From Helicobacter bilis (GTDB lineage Bacteria > Campylobacterota > Campylobacteria > Campylobacterales > Helicobacteraceae), in contig NZ_CP019645.1 in the NCBI RefSeq assembly GCF_001999985.1, positions 1,426,001-1,490,000 on the forward strand: DNA of 64,000 bases. Direction: 5' to 3'. The first letter of the stretch is position 1. Each line of letters begins with the position of its first letter. This document shows positions 10,226-19,206 of the stretch, piece after piece. Position numbers and translations under genes: made by a program. The notes beneath the pieces were generated by a model, which did no database searches, was not told where the DNA came from, and worked only from the letters and a program-made list of their open reading frames with translations.

Positions 10226-10638
10226 AGAGATGATATATAAAGTTAGTGCATAGAATCTAGTATTGTGTTAATCTTTGTATGGGTTGAGTGCAATTTGGCA
10301 AAGTCTTAACTTCTTGTCATATTGAAACAAAACCAACATATCTCTTTTAGAATCTTTATTAGGTGTTTTGCTATGCTAAACATGATGAGATTAGATTCTA
10401 AAATCTATGAACTTGCGTGTTAAGGGGATTCATAGTATAGAATGTGGCAATTTTTTTAATGTTACTAAAAATTCTTAGATTTGTTTGTTTTTGCATTTTT
10501 TCCTTTAACTGAAAGCTTGAGTATTATTAACATTAACCTTTTTACTTTTAAAATTGACTACGCAAAAACATATCGGTCTCCCCTTTCTTTATTTTTCTTT
10601 GCTTATGTTGAAATAAGTTTTTATCGTTATTTTAAATA
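10226..10638. other. intergenic region between nuoN and minus-strand pldA
   Basis: About 410 bases between convergent genes, without a credible ORF. It contains a degenerate copy of dispersed element A (TGTCATATTGAAAC at 10315-10328), several AGAATCT/AGATTCT words, and T-rich DNA. I see no clear hairpin terminator for either flanking gene. Confidence 0.5.
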
Positions 10639-11700
10639 TTAAAAATCACGCAAACGCACGCCTACGCCAATTCTATTTACAGGCAAACTATATTCATACA
10701 AACTATCACCATAACCATAGAGATACTGCACATAAATGGCATAATGCTTACCTACACCATAGCTATATCCAAGTTCTACATGCCCTTTCCAATCCCAGTA
10801 ATCACGGCTAAAATAATTATTAAAAATATTGTTTAGATATAGCTCAAAATGATTATTTTTATATGTGTAAGATAGCTTTATATCTCCATATCCCATATAT
10901 TTGCCAATATCTCCATTTGTTTTTGCACCATCATAAGCGATCGCAGAGATATTCATCCACGCACGCAATCTAGCATTGAAATCCTTATATTTATAATTTG
11001 TTTCTAATACCACTCTATCAAATGCTTTAGATCTTACAAACTTACCACCCCATGCTTCTTGACGCGGATCAGAATCATATATATTTTCTCTCTCACCATT
11101 GCTTACATGTCGATATCCAATAGAAAACCAGTTAAAATAGCCACCATCGCCATTTGCAATGGGAATGGGCTTTTTGTATATAAAGCTTATCGCAGGTGAT
11201 AAATCTGTATCACGCAAAGGTGCGCTTTGTGGGTCATTATAGGTTTGCAAATAGATTCTTTGTGTGTAGTCAAAGCTAAAAGCACAATATTTACACATCA
11301 CATCGCTTAATAGCTCTAAACGAAAGCTTATTTGTGCTTTAATCTCTGTGCGTGTTAAATCCGTGCTATACATATCACTAAAGCTATAATATGCAGGTAA
11401 TATATACCATGGCTCATAAAACTTAAAATGTGAAAAGAATGATCTTACATCAAGTGTTTTTGAATGAAAAGGTGGTGTTTGTATGCGTGCATAATCATCA
11501 CTTATATTTTGGTCTAGTGCGTTTTGTTTAGAATCTTTTTGCTTGGAATCTTCTTTAGGATTTTCTTTCGTGTTTTCTTGAGAGTCTTTTGTAGAATCTA
11601 TTGTTTGCAAGTCTTTAGTATGACTTTCTATATTGTCTATCGCATAGGCTATGTGTATATGCAAGAGTATATATATGATACATAGTTGTTTGATACGCAT
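10639..11700 (-). CDS. pldA: outer membrane phospholipase A (OMPLA), copy 1
   Basis: Outer membrane beta-barrel that hydrolyses phospholipids. The N-terminus has a signal peptide ending near HIAYA (residue 20), then a Lys/Asp/Ser/Gln-rich linker (residues 25-70), then the barrel ending in an aromatic/Arg-rich strand. The OMPLA catalytic signature is visible as RHVSNG, giving His198 and Ser200 as the dyad by family knowledge. The linker is coded by AGAATCT-rich DNA and looks like added low-complexity sequence. A diverged second copy lies at 59750-61102. Related H. pylori PldA affects colonisation and urea/acid phenotypes; here the role is inferred from homology. Confidence 0.88.
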   Translation of the reverse strand: MRIKQLCIIYILLHIHIAYAIDNIESHTKDLQTIDSTKDSQENTKENPKEDSKQKDSKQNALDQNISDDYARIQTPPFHSKTLDVRSFFSHFKFYEPWYILPAYYSFSDMYSTDLTRTEIKAQISFRLELLSDVMCKYCAFSFDYTQRIYLQTYNDPQSAPLRDTDLSPAISFIYKKPIPIANGDGGYFNWFSIGYRHVSNGERENIYDSDPRQEAWGGKFVRSKAFDRVVLETNYKYKDFNARLRAWMNISAIAYDGAKTNGDIGKYMGYGDIKLSYTYKNNHFELYLNNIFNNYFSRDYWDWKGHVELGYSYGVGKHYAIYVQYLYGYGDSLYEYSLPVNRIGVGVRLRDF

Positions 11701-11828
11701 GTATTAACCTTTATGGAATCTTGAAATAAAATTAGATTTGTGTTTGCAAAGCGTGTATTGTAACAACAAAATGTAAATTCTTTGTGGTGGAGATATGCTT
11801 ACTCGTGTAATCTTGCATGTAAAAAATG

Positions 11829-14180
11829 TTATCGTATAATATGCGGTGTGATGATGATTATTAACTCTTCGCTGCGATTTGTGCGACTTTGTTTGCCAAA
11901 GATATTTTTTAGCCATTTGTTTTCGCCTATCTTTGGTATAGCTTGGCTTGTATTTTGGACGACATTATTTAACAATCCGCCAATAATCACTCGTTCGCCA
12001 TCTTTTAATTTCACGATTGAAGAGAGTTGATTTGTGCTAAGGTTTGGAGGTGCTTTTAAGGCTTCTGCGGCGTTTTCCATATCTGGGTCTTTTGTCTTTG
12101 TGATAGATGGATTAATGCGTAAGATTACAGAATCATGGCTAATTGATGGGGTAATATCAAGCAAGATTCCCGCAAAAACGCTTGGGTATTGCGTGCTTGT
12201 ATTTTGGATTGTCGTATTTGTATTATTTGATTGATATACAAGATTTTGTGTGTAACGAAGGACAGAGCCGACACTAATTAATGCTGGTTGATTATTTAAA
12301 GCCATAATCTTTGGATTGCTAAGACTACGCAAATCGCCATAAGTGCGTAGGAGATTAAAAATACTTTGTAAATCAGCATTATTATTACCAAGTGTAAGCA
12401 TTGCACCCCCACCGCCAAATGCGATATTAAGACTTGATTGCGTAGGATTTAATATAGAAAATATCTGCTGCCAGTCAATGCCAACATTATTTGTTTGAAA
12501 ATGTATGAGTGATAGAATCTCTACATCAATGGCTACTTGCATATTCATCTTTTGCTCTAAATCTTGCAAAAATTGTGAGACTTCTCTCATCTTCTGCTTT
12601 GTAGTCCATACTGCAATAAGCCCCGCCCCTTTGTCAATCATGAATTTATCGCCAAGCTTTGTATCAAGCATAATGTGCAATTTAGATTCTATATCTGCCC
12701 AAAAGTTAATCTCATCAAGTGAATACACCTTTGTCCCACTTTTGCCAAAACGCGTATTAGCTGAACTCATTTGAGAGCGAAGTTGATTGCGTAATGAGAG
12801 ATTGTCAAGGTAGCCTGACATGCTTTGATTTTCTCGTTGTGAAGTTTGTGTATTTGCTAGATTCTGCCAAGCATAGTTTTGTGTAGAATAGTTTTGTGTG
12901 TAGTTTGGAGTCATGCTATTATAGAATCCATTGTATCCTAAGCCGTAGTTTTCATGTTGCTCTTGTGCGAATAGGACATCAGTGTTGCTTTGAGCCATTC
13001 TTGTGCTTGAAATGTAGTTTATCGCAAACATTTGCATGGAAATATCACTGATTATCAAGCGATTTCTATCTATACTATAAAACATATCACTTAAAAGCAT
13101 TTCTAACACAAAGTCAAGCGGTTTGTCGCGTATATTTAGCGTTATATTTTGTTGATTGTGTAGGTTTTGTTTGGCATTATGTGTATATTGTATGGAGAAA
13201 TCACACTCTTTTGCTAGAGCGTGTAGCAGGGTGTGGATATTTAGCTTTTCATCTTTTGTAATATTAAACTTCTTTTTTACACATTTTGGAGCTAGTAGGC
13301 TTGTGTTGATAGTTGTCTTTGTGTTATTTTGTTTGCTTTTTGTGTCTTGTTTTTGTGCTAGATTCTGTGTGTTTTGCATAGAATCTTTTAATGGGGAATC
13401 TTGTGGGATAGAGTCTTTTAGTCTAGATTCTATGTGTTGCAAGGCTTGTTTAGAATCTCTTAAATCAAAGCTATTAATAATGGTGTTTGGCAGGGACACA
13501 GAACAACAAAACGAATCAAGGATAGCTAGAAAATCCCTATAAGTAGCATAGCGATTTGTAGAATCTAACTCTTGTGTAATGATAGGATTTAAGGGGCTAT
13601 TTGTAGAATCTGGTGCTACATTGTATGAATGTTTGGTATTTTGTGTAGATACATGGAGTGCAGATTCTCTAGCTTCTTTGGTATTTGGCGTAAAGTTAGA
13701 TTCTATATCTTGTGTTTCTTGTCGTAGTATAGAATCTTGTTTTGTTTGCGTGTGGCTTGTAGCATTTGTTTTAGAATCTAGCCCTAGTGATTTAGATGAG
13801 TTCTGGGTATGAAAAGATTTAGAATCTAATCGCTTTTGTATAGACATAGTGTTTTGCGGATAAGTGCTAGAATCCTGTGTATTTTTTAGCATTTCATTAT
13901 AGTTTTTTAGTATAGCCTGATATTGTGTATCCATGCTGGAGTAAGGCTCAAATGCTGTGCGAAGATCATGTATAATCGAATAGGTTTGCAATGTGTTATG
14001 CGTAGTGTTTGGATAGGTTTGTATTTGCTGTGCGTTTATAGAATCTTGTGCTTTGTCTATACTCTGTTTAGCATATAGAACTTGATAGAATGCAATCATA
14101 AAAAAGGATATATAGCTAAAAACAATATAGAATCTTTTCACATATAGCATAAAGATCCTATAACTACCTTGCTGTATCAT
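11829..14180 (-). CDS. MshL/CtsD-like secretin
   Basis: Type II/IV-pilus-class outer membrane secretin, which forms a gated ring for pilus, DNA-uptake or secretion machineries. An N-terminal hydrophobic segment (residues about 15-37) acts as signal or anchor. Residues about 50-300 are low-complexity Ser/Asn/Gln/Thr. A secretin N-domain-like part follows (NITLNIRDKPLDFVLEMLL), and the C-terminal secretin domain ends with the LKDGERVIIGGLL...IPKIGENKWLKNIFG...ELIIIITPHIIR signature. At 783 residues it is longer than Campylobacter CtsD-type secretins because of the low-complexity part. ATG at 14180 was chosen as the first in frame; Met11 (14150) is an alternative. No pilus ATPase or pseudopilin gene is next to it, so its machine must be coded elsewhere. 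Confidence 0.8.
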   Translation of the reverse strand: MIQQGSYRIFMLYVKRFYIVFSYISFFMIAFYQVLYAKQSIDKAQDSINAQQIQTYPNTTHNTLQTYSIIHDLRTAFEPYSSMDTQYQAILKNYNEMLKNTQDSSTYPQNTMSIQKRLDSKSFHTQNSSKSLGLDSKTNATSHTQTKQDSILRQETQDIESNFTPNTKEARESALHVSTQNTKHSYNVAPDSTNSPLNPIITQELDSTNRYATYRDFLAILDSFCCSVSLPNTIINSFDLRDSKQALQHIESRLKDSIPQDSPLKDSMQNTQNLAQKQDTKSKQNNTKTTINTSLLAPKCVKKKFNITKDEKLNIHTLLHALAKECDFSIQYTHNAKQNLHNQQNITLNIRDKPLDFVLEMLLSDMFYSIDRNRLIISDISMQMFAINYISSTRMAQSNTDVLFAQEQHENYGLGYNGFYNSMTPNYTQNYSTQNYAWQNLANTQTSQRENQSMSGYLDNLSLRNQLRSQMSSANTRFGKSGTKVYSLDEINFWADIESKLHIMLDTKLGDKFMIDKGAGLIAVWTTKQKMREVSQFLQDLEQKMNMQVAIDVEILSLIHFQTNNVGIDWQQIFSILNPTQSSLNIAFGGGGAMLTLGNNNADLQSIFNLLRTYGDLRSLSNPKIMALNNQPALISVGSVLRYTQNLVYQSNNTNTTIQNTSTQYPSVFAGILLDITPSISHDSVILRINPSITKTKDPDMENAAEALKAPPNLSTNQLSSIVKLKDGERVIIGGLLNNVVQNTSQAIPKIGENKWLKNIFGKQSRTNRSEELIIIITPHIIR

Positions 14181-14336
14181 AATGCTATATGCCCTGCTTC
14201 AATATGTCTTCAAAAATAATCTTTAGCTTATGTATGTGAGTCGTGATGAAATCAATTTAACTAAGAATGCTATATGGATTTCGCAGAATCCATACTTGTT
14301 ATAATCTTAACAAATCCATCAGCATTAACCAAAAAT

Positions 14337-15482
14337 TTACTTCATTTGTGCAGCAACTTCTTCAGCAAAGTTATCCACTTTCTTTTCGATACCTTCACCT
14401 AGCTCAAAGTTTATGAAAGATACTACTTGTATATTGTCATTTAACTCTTTGCTTTTTTCATTCAGCACCTGTGTGATAGTCTTTTTATCATCAAGGGCAT
14501 AAAGCTGTGCTAATAGGGTTAATCTCTGGTCTAAAATCGTATTATCAAGGATAAAGCGATCTAGCTGTCCGGGAATAATTTTATCCCATATTGCCTCTGG
14601 TTTTCCTTCACGCTTTAATGTAGCACGCAATTCTTCCTCTTTTGCTTTTAGCACAGATTCACTAAGCTCACTGCGGCTTACAAATTCTGGAATGCGGTGC
14701 AATGGCTTTTTTAGTCTTGCTAACTCTTCATTTTCTTTCTCTAATTCCGCAGCAATAGCTACTCTCTCTTTTGCTACAAAATCTTTATCAAGCTCTTTAT
14801 AACTCAAAAACTTTGGCTTCATAGACGCGATATGCATACTCAAAAGTTTGCTAAATTCATTCAATTTAGACACATTCTCATCTTTTTCAACGCTTAAAAG
14901 TGTTATTGCTCCCACCTTTTTATTATGGTGCAAGTATCCATTAATAAGCTGATTTGGCTTACATGTGATAGTAGCAACACGGCGGATAACAATATTTTCT
15001 CCAATAATGGCAATCTTTTGCTTTAAATAATCTTCAAAAGACTCGCCATTAACGCTAAGCTGCATTAAAGATTCTGTTGTGTTTAACGAGCGTTTGAACG
15101 CTAAATCAAGGATATTTGCAACAATCTCTTGAAAATCTTCATTTTTAGCTACAAAGTCCGTTTCAGAATTCACCTCAACCAAAGTAGCCTTTGTGAAATC
15201 ATCAGCAATTTTCATTGCGATAACGCCCTCAGCTGCGATTCTATCTGCCTTTTTAGCTGCCTTACTTAACCCTTTTTTGCGTAAATACTCTATTGCTTCT
15301 TCAATATTTCCTTTACATTCTTTCAATGCGTTTTTGCATTCCATGATACCTGCATCAGTCTTTTTACGCAACTCTGCTACAACCTTTGCAGAAATCTCTT
15401 GCACTTCTTGCTTGATTTGCTTTCCTGCCTCGCTAATTGCTTCTTTTGCATTTTGCAATGCTTCTTTAGTCTCATCACGCAT
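14337..15482 (-). CDS. tsf: translation elongation factor Ts with N-terminal extension
   Basis: Guanine nucleotide exchange factor for EF-Tu. The conserved start of the family (EISAKVV..L..KTDAGIMECKNAL) begins near residue 28, and VNSETDFVAKN near residue 105 contacts EF-Tu. Ahead of it is a 28-residue charged, helical-looking extension (MRDETKEALQNAKEAISEAG...) not present in the usual family start. The extension is probably real: ATG 15482 has a good GAAGGAG ribosome-binding site at the end of rpsB and no other start codon lies near the family start. Total length is 381 residues, against about 355 in H. pylori. Cotranscribed with rpsB (2-base gap). Confidence 0.96.
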   Translation of the reverse strand: MRDETKEALQNAKEAISEAGKQIKQEVQEISAKVVAELRKKTDAGIMECKNALKECKGNIEEAIEYLRKKGLSKAAKKADRIAAEGVIAMKIADDFTKATLVEVNSETDFVAKNEDFQEIVANILDLAFKRSLNTTESLMQLSVNGESFEDYLKQKIAIIGENIVIRRVATITCKPNQLINGYLHHNKKVGAITLLSVEKDENVSKLNEFSKLLSMHIASMKPKFLSYKELDKDFVAKERVAIAAELEKENEELARLKKPLHRIPEFVSRSELSESVLKAKEEELRATLKREGKPEAIWDKIIPGQLDRFILDNTILDQRLTLLAQLYALDDKKTITQVLNEKSKELNDNIQVVSFINFELGEGIEKKVDNFAEEVAAQMK

Positions 15483-15484
15483 TT

Positions 15485-16291
15485 TTATTCTCCTTCTTTT
15501 GCTTGAAACTCTTTTTCCATTTCTGCTTGTAATTCTGCCATTACCTCATCTTTTTCAGCATCTGTAGCAGGTAGCGGCTCTGTTCTCTCTGCATTTTCTT
15601 CACCCTCAATGCCATTCATCTCACGCCCTTCTGTGATCGCATCGCTTATTTCTTTACAGAAAAGCTGGATAGAGCGGATCGCATCATCATTGCCCGGAAT
15701 TGGATAGTCGATTAAATCTGGATCGCAATTTGTATCAAGCGGTGCAACTACCGGAATGCCAAGTTTTCTTGCCTCACCAACCGCAATTTTTTCTTTCAGT
15801 GCATCAACGACAAAAAGCATATCCGGGGCTTTTTTAAGATGTCGTATCCCACCAAGATATTTATTTAACTTCTCTTTTTTACGCATAAGCATAAGTTTTT
15901 CTTTTTTTGTCAAAAGATCAATTTGCCCACTTGATTCCATCTCTTCAATAATCTCAAGCTTCCTTACTGACTTTTTAATCGTGCTAAAGTTTGTGAGCAT
16001 ACCACCAAGCCAACGATAATTTACATAAGGTGCATTTACCTTTTCAGCATACTCTCTCAAAGTATCACTTGCTTGTTTTTTTGTCCCAACAAACATAATA
16101 ACCTTGCCCTCACTCGCCGCATCACGCACGATATTATAAGTGTAGCGGAAGTAACGCAGCGTCTTTTGCAAGTCAATAATGTGGATATTTTTACGCACAC
16201 CAAAGATGAATTTCTTCATTTTTGGATTCCATCGCCTTGTTTGATGTCCAAAATGCACACCACATTCCAACAAATCTTTCATAGTAACCAT
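15485..16291 (-). CDS. rpsB: 30S ribosomal protein S2
   Basis: Small-subunit ribosomal protein needed for S1 and mRNA docking. The family start [25 protein letters not shown] is clear, and the fold continues to about residue 228. A Glu/Ala-rich C-terminal tail of about 40 residues follows, typical of the epsilonproteobacterial form. AAGGAG precedes the ATG. First gene of the rpsB-tsf operon; its promoter must lie in the AT-rich 16300-16450 stretch (a TGTAAAAT box is readable on the minus strand near 16365). Confidence 0.97.
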   Translation of the reverse strand: MVTMKDLLECGVHFGHQTRRWNPKMKKFIFGVRKNIHIIDLQKTLRYFRYTYNIVRDAASEGKVIMFVGTKKQASDTLREYAEKVNAPYVNYRWLGGMLTNFSTIKKSVRKLEIIEEMESSGQIDLLTKKEKLMLMRKKEKLNKYLGGIRHLKKAPDMLFVVDALKEKIAVGEARKLGIPVVAPLDTNCDPDLIDYPIPGNDDAIRSIQLFCKEISDAITEGREMNGIEGEENAERTEPLPATDAEKDEVMAELQAEMEKEFQAKEGE

Positions 16292-16871
16292 ATATAGCTC
16301 CTTAAAATTTAATAGTAAATTTTGTGAATTGGTTTTGCCACCATGCCCATTAACCCCTATTTTTCGTATTTTACAATGCTAACTTCTAGCTAAAATAAGG
16401 GCAACCAACTTTTAGGATTGACATGTGAGTTTTTCCACAAAGCAGAAATTATACAACAAAATTGCAAGTTTTGTGATTTTTTGTTTGTGAAAATTTGTTT
16501 GTGGGTTATTTTATAGATACACTATATACTTTTAGATTCCATAAACACTGGAAAGAGTGTATGAATTTGAGAGCTAAATATTTGCTGCATGCCATACCAA
16601 GCACCATATTAAAAAACTAAATCCTATAAGTGCGGCAAAAATATAGAATCTATGAGCCCATCATTTTCGGGAAAATTATAAGAAGTATATAGCAGTCTTT
16701 GTGATATTTTGCTATCGCATAAATTGTAGATTAAACTTCTAATTCGTAAATAGCAGAATACTACCAGCAAGAAATCATGCAACATATCTGCAACAATCTG
16801 TTTAACACTACTTAGGTTAAGATAGATTGCAAAGATTGCTTTTTGCAATCTATGAAACTATAATATAGGCA
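16292..16871. other. intergenic region between rpsB and tal
   Basis: About 580 bases holding the rpsB leader (16292-16400) and AT-rich DNA. A 74-codon minus-strand frame (16624-16848) begins 23 bases after tal. It resembles nothing I recognise, has no convincing ribosome-binding site, and I do not call it a gene. Confidence 0.4.
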
Positions 16872-17843
16872 TTACGCAAGTGAATCTAGCATTAACTCAA
16901 AGCTTTGCTCAAAGCTTTTTAGTCCATCTTGCAGCAGTTGTTCTTCGATAGCCACGAGATTAATATCCATTTCTTCTAGGCTTGCAGCGATTTCTAAATC
17001 ATCAAATGAAGCGATTTGCTGCATGCTTGGAGCTTTTAGATTCTGCATTTGTAAGGCATGAAGTGTAGGTAAGGGGAGTGTATTGACGCAATTTTCAAAA
17101 GCAAGTGGATAAACATAATAGCCCTCGTCATTATATATCGCATTTTTCTCTTTGACACCTGTGCTAGCAAATAAGATTCTATAATTTTGCTGTGGCTTTT
17201 GGCTTAGAAAGTCTTTATAAATTGCAATAGCATTGGCGATGCCATATTTTCCGCATAATTTTTCATCTTTTAGTTGCGGATCAATCGCCCTATCAAACCT
17301 TGATACAAATACGCTGATTACACCTTGTGCTTGTGTGTTTGCTTTTTGAAATGCTTGTAATACTCTTCTGCTTTGCTCCTTTGTAAAAACTAAAGTTGCA
17401 TTCACATTAATGCCCCGCAGCATTAAATGCTCCATTATGGTGTATCCGCTTTGTGTTGCTGGGACTTTAATCATTACATTTTTTGCGTTTATCTCATGCC
17501 AAAGTCGCACGCCCTCATCAATACTTGCGTTTATGTCATTTGATAAGAATGGATCAATTTCAATGCTTATTAAGCCATTTTGGGGATTCTCTAAGAAAAG
17601 TGGCATGAGAATCTCGCTTGCAGTTTTAATGTCCTCTATGGCTAGAGTCTCATATATCTCTTTTGGTTCTTTGCCTTGTTGTTTTAGCTCATTGATACTC
17701 TCTTTGTAGCTTTCACTCTTTAGTGCCTGTGCGAAAATGCTAGGATTGCTTGTTGCCCCTTGTATTTTGCCCTCTCTCACAAGCGTTTTAAACTCATTTT
17801 GCAAAAAACTTCTTTCTATAAAATCACACCAAATGCTTATCAT
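16872..17843 (-). CDS. tal: transaldolase
   Basis: Pentose-phosphate pathway enzyme moving a dihydroxyacetone unit between sedoheptulose-7-phosphate and glyceraldehyde-3-phosphate. TSNPSIF near residue 30 and the Schiff-base lysine in VMIKVPAT are visible. The start at 17843 is preferred over the in-frame ATG at 17873 because AAGGAATAAT precedes it and the resulting MISIWCDFIERSFL matches the H. pylori start (MQEFSLWCDFIERDFL). Length is 323 residues from this start. Divergent from pseC. Confidence 0.94.
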   Translation of the reverse strand: MISIWCDFIERSFLQNEFKTLVREGKIQGATSNPSIFAQALKSESYKESINELKQQGKEPKEIYETLAIEDIKTASEILMPLFLENPQNGLISIEIDPFLSNDINASIDEGVRLWHEINAKNVMIKVPATQSGYTIMEHLMLRGINVNATLVFTKEQSRRVLQAFQKANTQAQGVISVFVSRFDRAIDPQLKDEKLCGKYGIANAIAIYKDFLSQKPQQNYRILFASTGVKEKNAIYNDEGYYVYPLAFENCVNTLPLPTLHALQMQNLKAPSMQQIASFDDLEIAASLEEMDINLVAIEEQLLQDGLKSFEQSFELMLDSLA

Positions 17844-17887
17844 ATTATTCCTTAATTTATGATATATTTCCATGTTTATAACTTGAG

Positions 17888-17893
17888 ATTATA
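17888..17893 (-). promoter_or_regulatory. putative sigma-80 -10 box for tal
   Basis: TATAAT on the minus strand, about 45 bases before the preferred tal start. Epsilonproteobacterial promoters usually have no conserved -35, so this rests on the -10 match and position alone. Confidence 0.4.
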
Positions 17894-17917
17894 ACTTGTT
17901 TTTAAAAGGTTTTAGCA

Positions 17918-19117
17918 ATGTTAGAAAATTTTATTCCTTATAGCACACAATCAATTAATGATGATGATAAAGAAGCAGTGCTAAATGCACTTTGCTCCAC
18001 ACACCTAACACAAGGGGCTTATACAAAGCAGTTTGAAAGCGATATTGCCGCATATATCGGCATAAAACATGCTATAAGTTTTAATTCTGCTACCTCAGCA
18101 TTATATGCCGCATTTTACGCCTTAAAAGAATATGTCATAAATAAGAAATATAACTCTAGATTCAAAAATGCACCAAACCTAGATTATGCAGCTAATAATC
18201 ATTCATTTAGCATTATCACAACACCAATAAGCTTTGTCGCTACTACAAATATGATGTTAGCAAACAATATTACGCCTATTTTTGCAGATATTGATAGTAA
18301 TGGCAACTTAGACTTATCGAATTTAGAATCTTTACTCCGTGAAGATACTATTGCTATCTGTTCTGTGGATTATGCAGGAAATAGTGTGGATATGAAAGCT
18401 TTTAGTGAGTTTGCAAAAAAGCATAATTTAATATGGATTTCAGATTCTAGTCATGCTTTTGGGGCAAGTTATGATAATGTTAAAGTGGGCAGTCTAGCGG
18501 ATATGAGTATATTTAGCTTTCATGCGGTAAAGCCTTTTACTACTTGTGAGGGCGGGGCATTGGTAGGCAATGATGACTTTTTTGCTGAAATCGCTTCTCT
18601 TGTGTGTAGTCATGGCGTTATAAAGCATACACCCTACAATCATGATTGCATAACGCTTGGATTTAATTTTAGACTGCATGAGATAAGTGCTAGTCTTGGA
18701 ATCTCGCAATTAAAAAGATTAGAATCTTTTCTTGCAAAACGAAAAGAAATCGCACTCTTTTATGATAGCTATTTTAAAGATAATCCCTATTGCAAAACTC
18801 TAAACATTAAAGAATGTGTAAAAAGCACATATCATCTTTATCCGCTTTTATTAGAAGATTCTCTAGCTACAAAAAAAGAAGAGATTGCAAATACACTAGC
18901 TACATATAATATCGGCGTGCAAGTGCATTATAAGCCTATTTATAATTTTACAAGCTATAAACATTTAGGGAGTCCAAAGCTACCAAATGCAGAATCTTTT
19001 TACAAAAAAGAGTTATCTATACCATGCCATCAAAACATGACATTACAAGAAGCAAAAATGACTGCCGATTATATCAGCAAAACTTTTGAAGATTATGTAA
19101 AAAATAGCATTTTGTAA
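17918..19117 (+). CDS. pseC: UDP-4-amino-4,6-dideoxy-N-acetyl-beta-L-altrosamine transaminase (PseC-like)
   Basis: PLP-dependent aminotransferase of the DegT/DnrJ/EryC1 family, expected to make the 4-amino sugar in pseudaminic acid synthesis for flagellin glycosylation. The PLP-binding lysine is in FHAVKPFTTCEGGALVG (about residue 207). The substrate region ISFNSATSALYAAFYAL near residue 54 fits PseC. At 399 residues it is about 25 longer than H. pylori PseC, from an Asn/Lys insert at residues 73-93. Other pse genes are not adjacent. PseC is favoured over related sugar aminotransferases by the N-terminal FIPYSTQSI...DDDKEAV motif. Confidence 0.85.
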   Translation: MLENFIPYSTQSINDDDKEAVLNALCSTHLTQGAYTKQFESDIAAYIGIKHAISFNSATSALYAAFYALKEYVINKKYNSRFKNAPNLDYAANNHSFSIITTPISFVATTNMMLANNITPIFADIDSNGNLDLSNLESLLREDTIAICSVDYAGNSVDMKAFSEFAKKHNLIWISDSSHAFGASYDNVKVGSLADMSIFSFHAVKPFTTCEGGALVGNDDFFAEIASLVCSHGVIKHTPYNHDCITLGFNFRLHEISASLGISQLKRLESFLAKRKEIALFYDSYFKDNPYCKTLNIKECVKSTYHLYPLLLEDSLATKKEEIANTLATYNIGVQVHYKPIYNFTSYKHLGSPKLPNAESFYKKELSIPCHQNMTLQEAKMTADYISKTFEDYVKNSIL

Positions 19118-19206
19118 CGCTTCTACCGCAATTTTTTGGCAGTTTTTGCAAAATTATGTTATTATTAAGCTATTTTAAAGTTTATTAGATTCTATAAAGA
19201 AAAACA

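Noticed and set aside
12505-13812. Several plus-strand frames of 77-128 codons opposite the secretin gene
   Set aside because: Cys/Phe/Ser-rich shadows of the low-complexity minus-strand coding sequence; no ribosome-binding sites.
16624-16848. 74-codon minus-strand frame just after tal
   Set aside because: No ribosome-binding site, no recognisable motif, and composition like AT-rich intergenic DNA.
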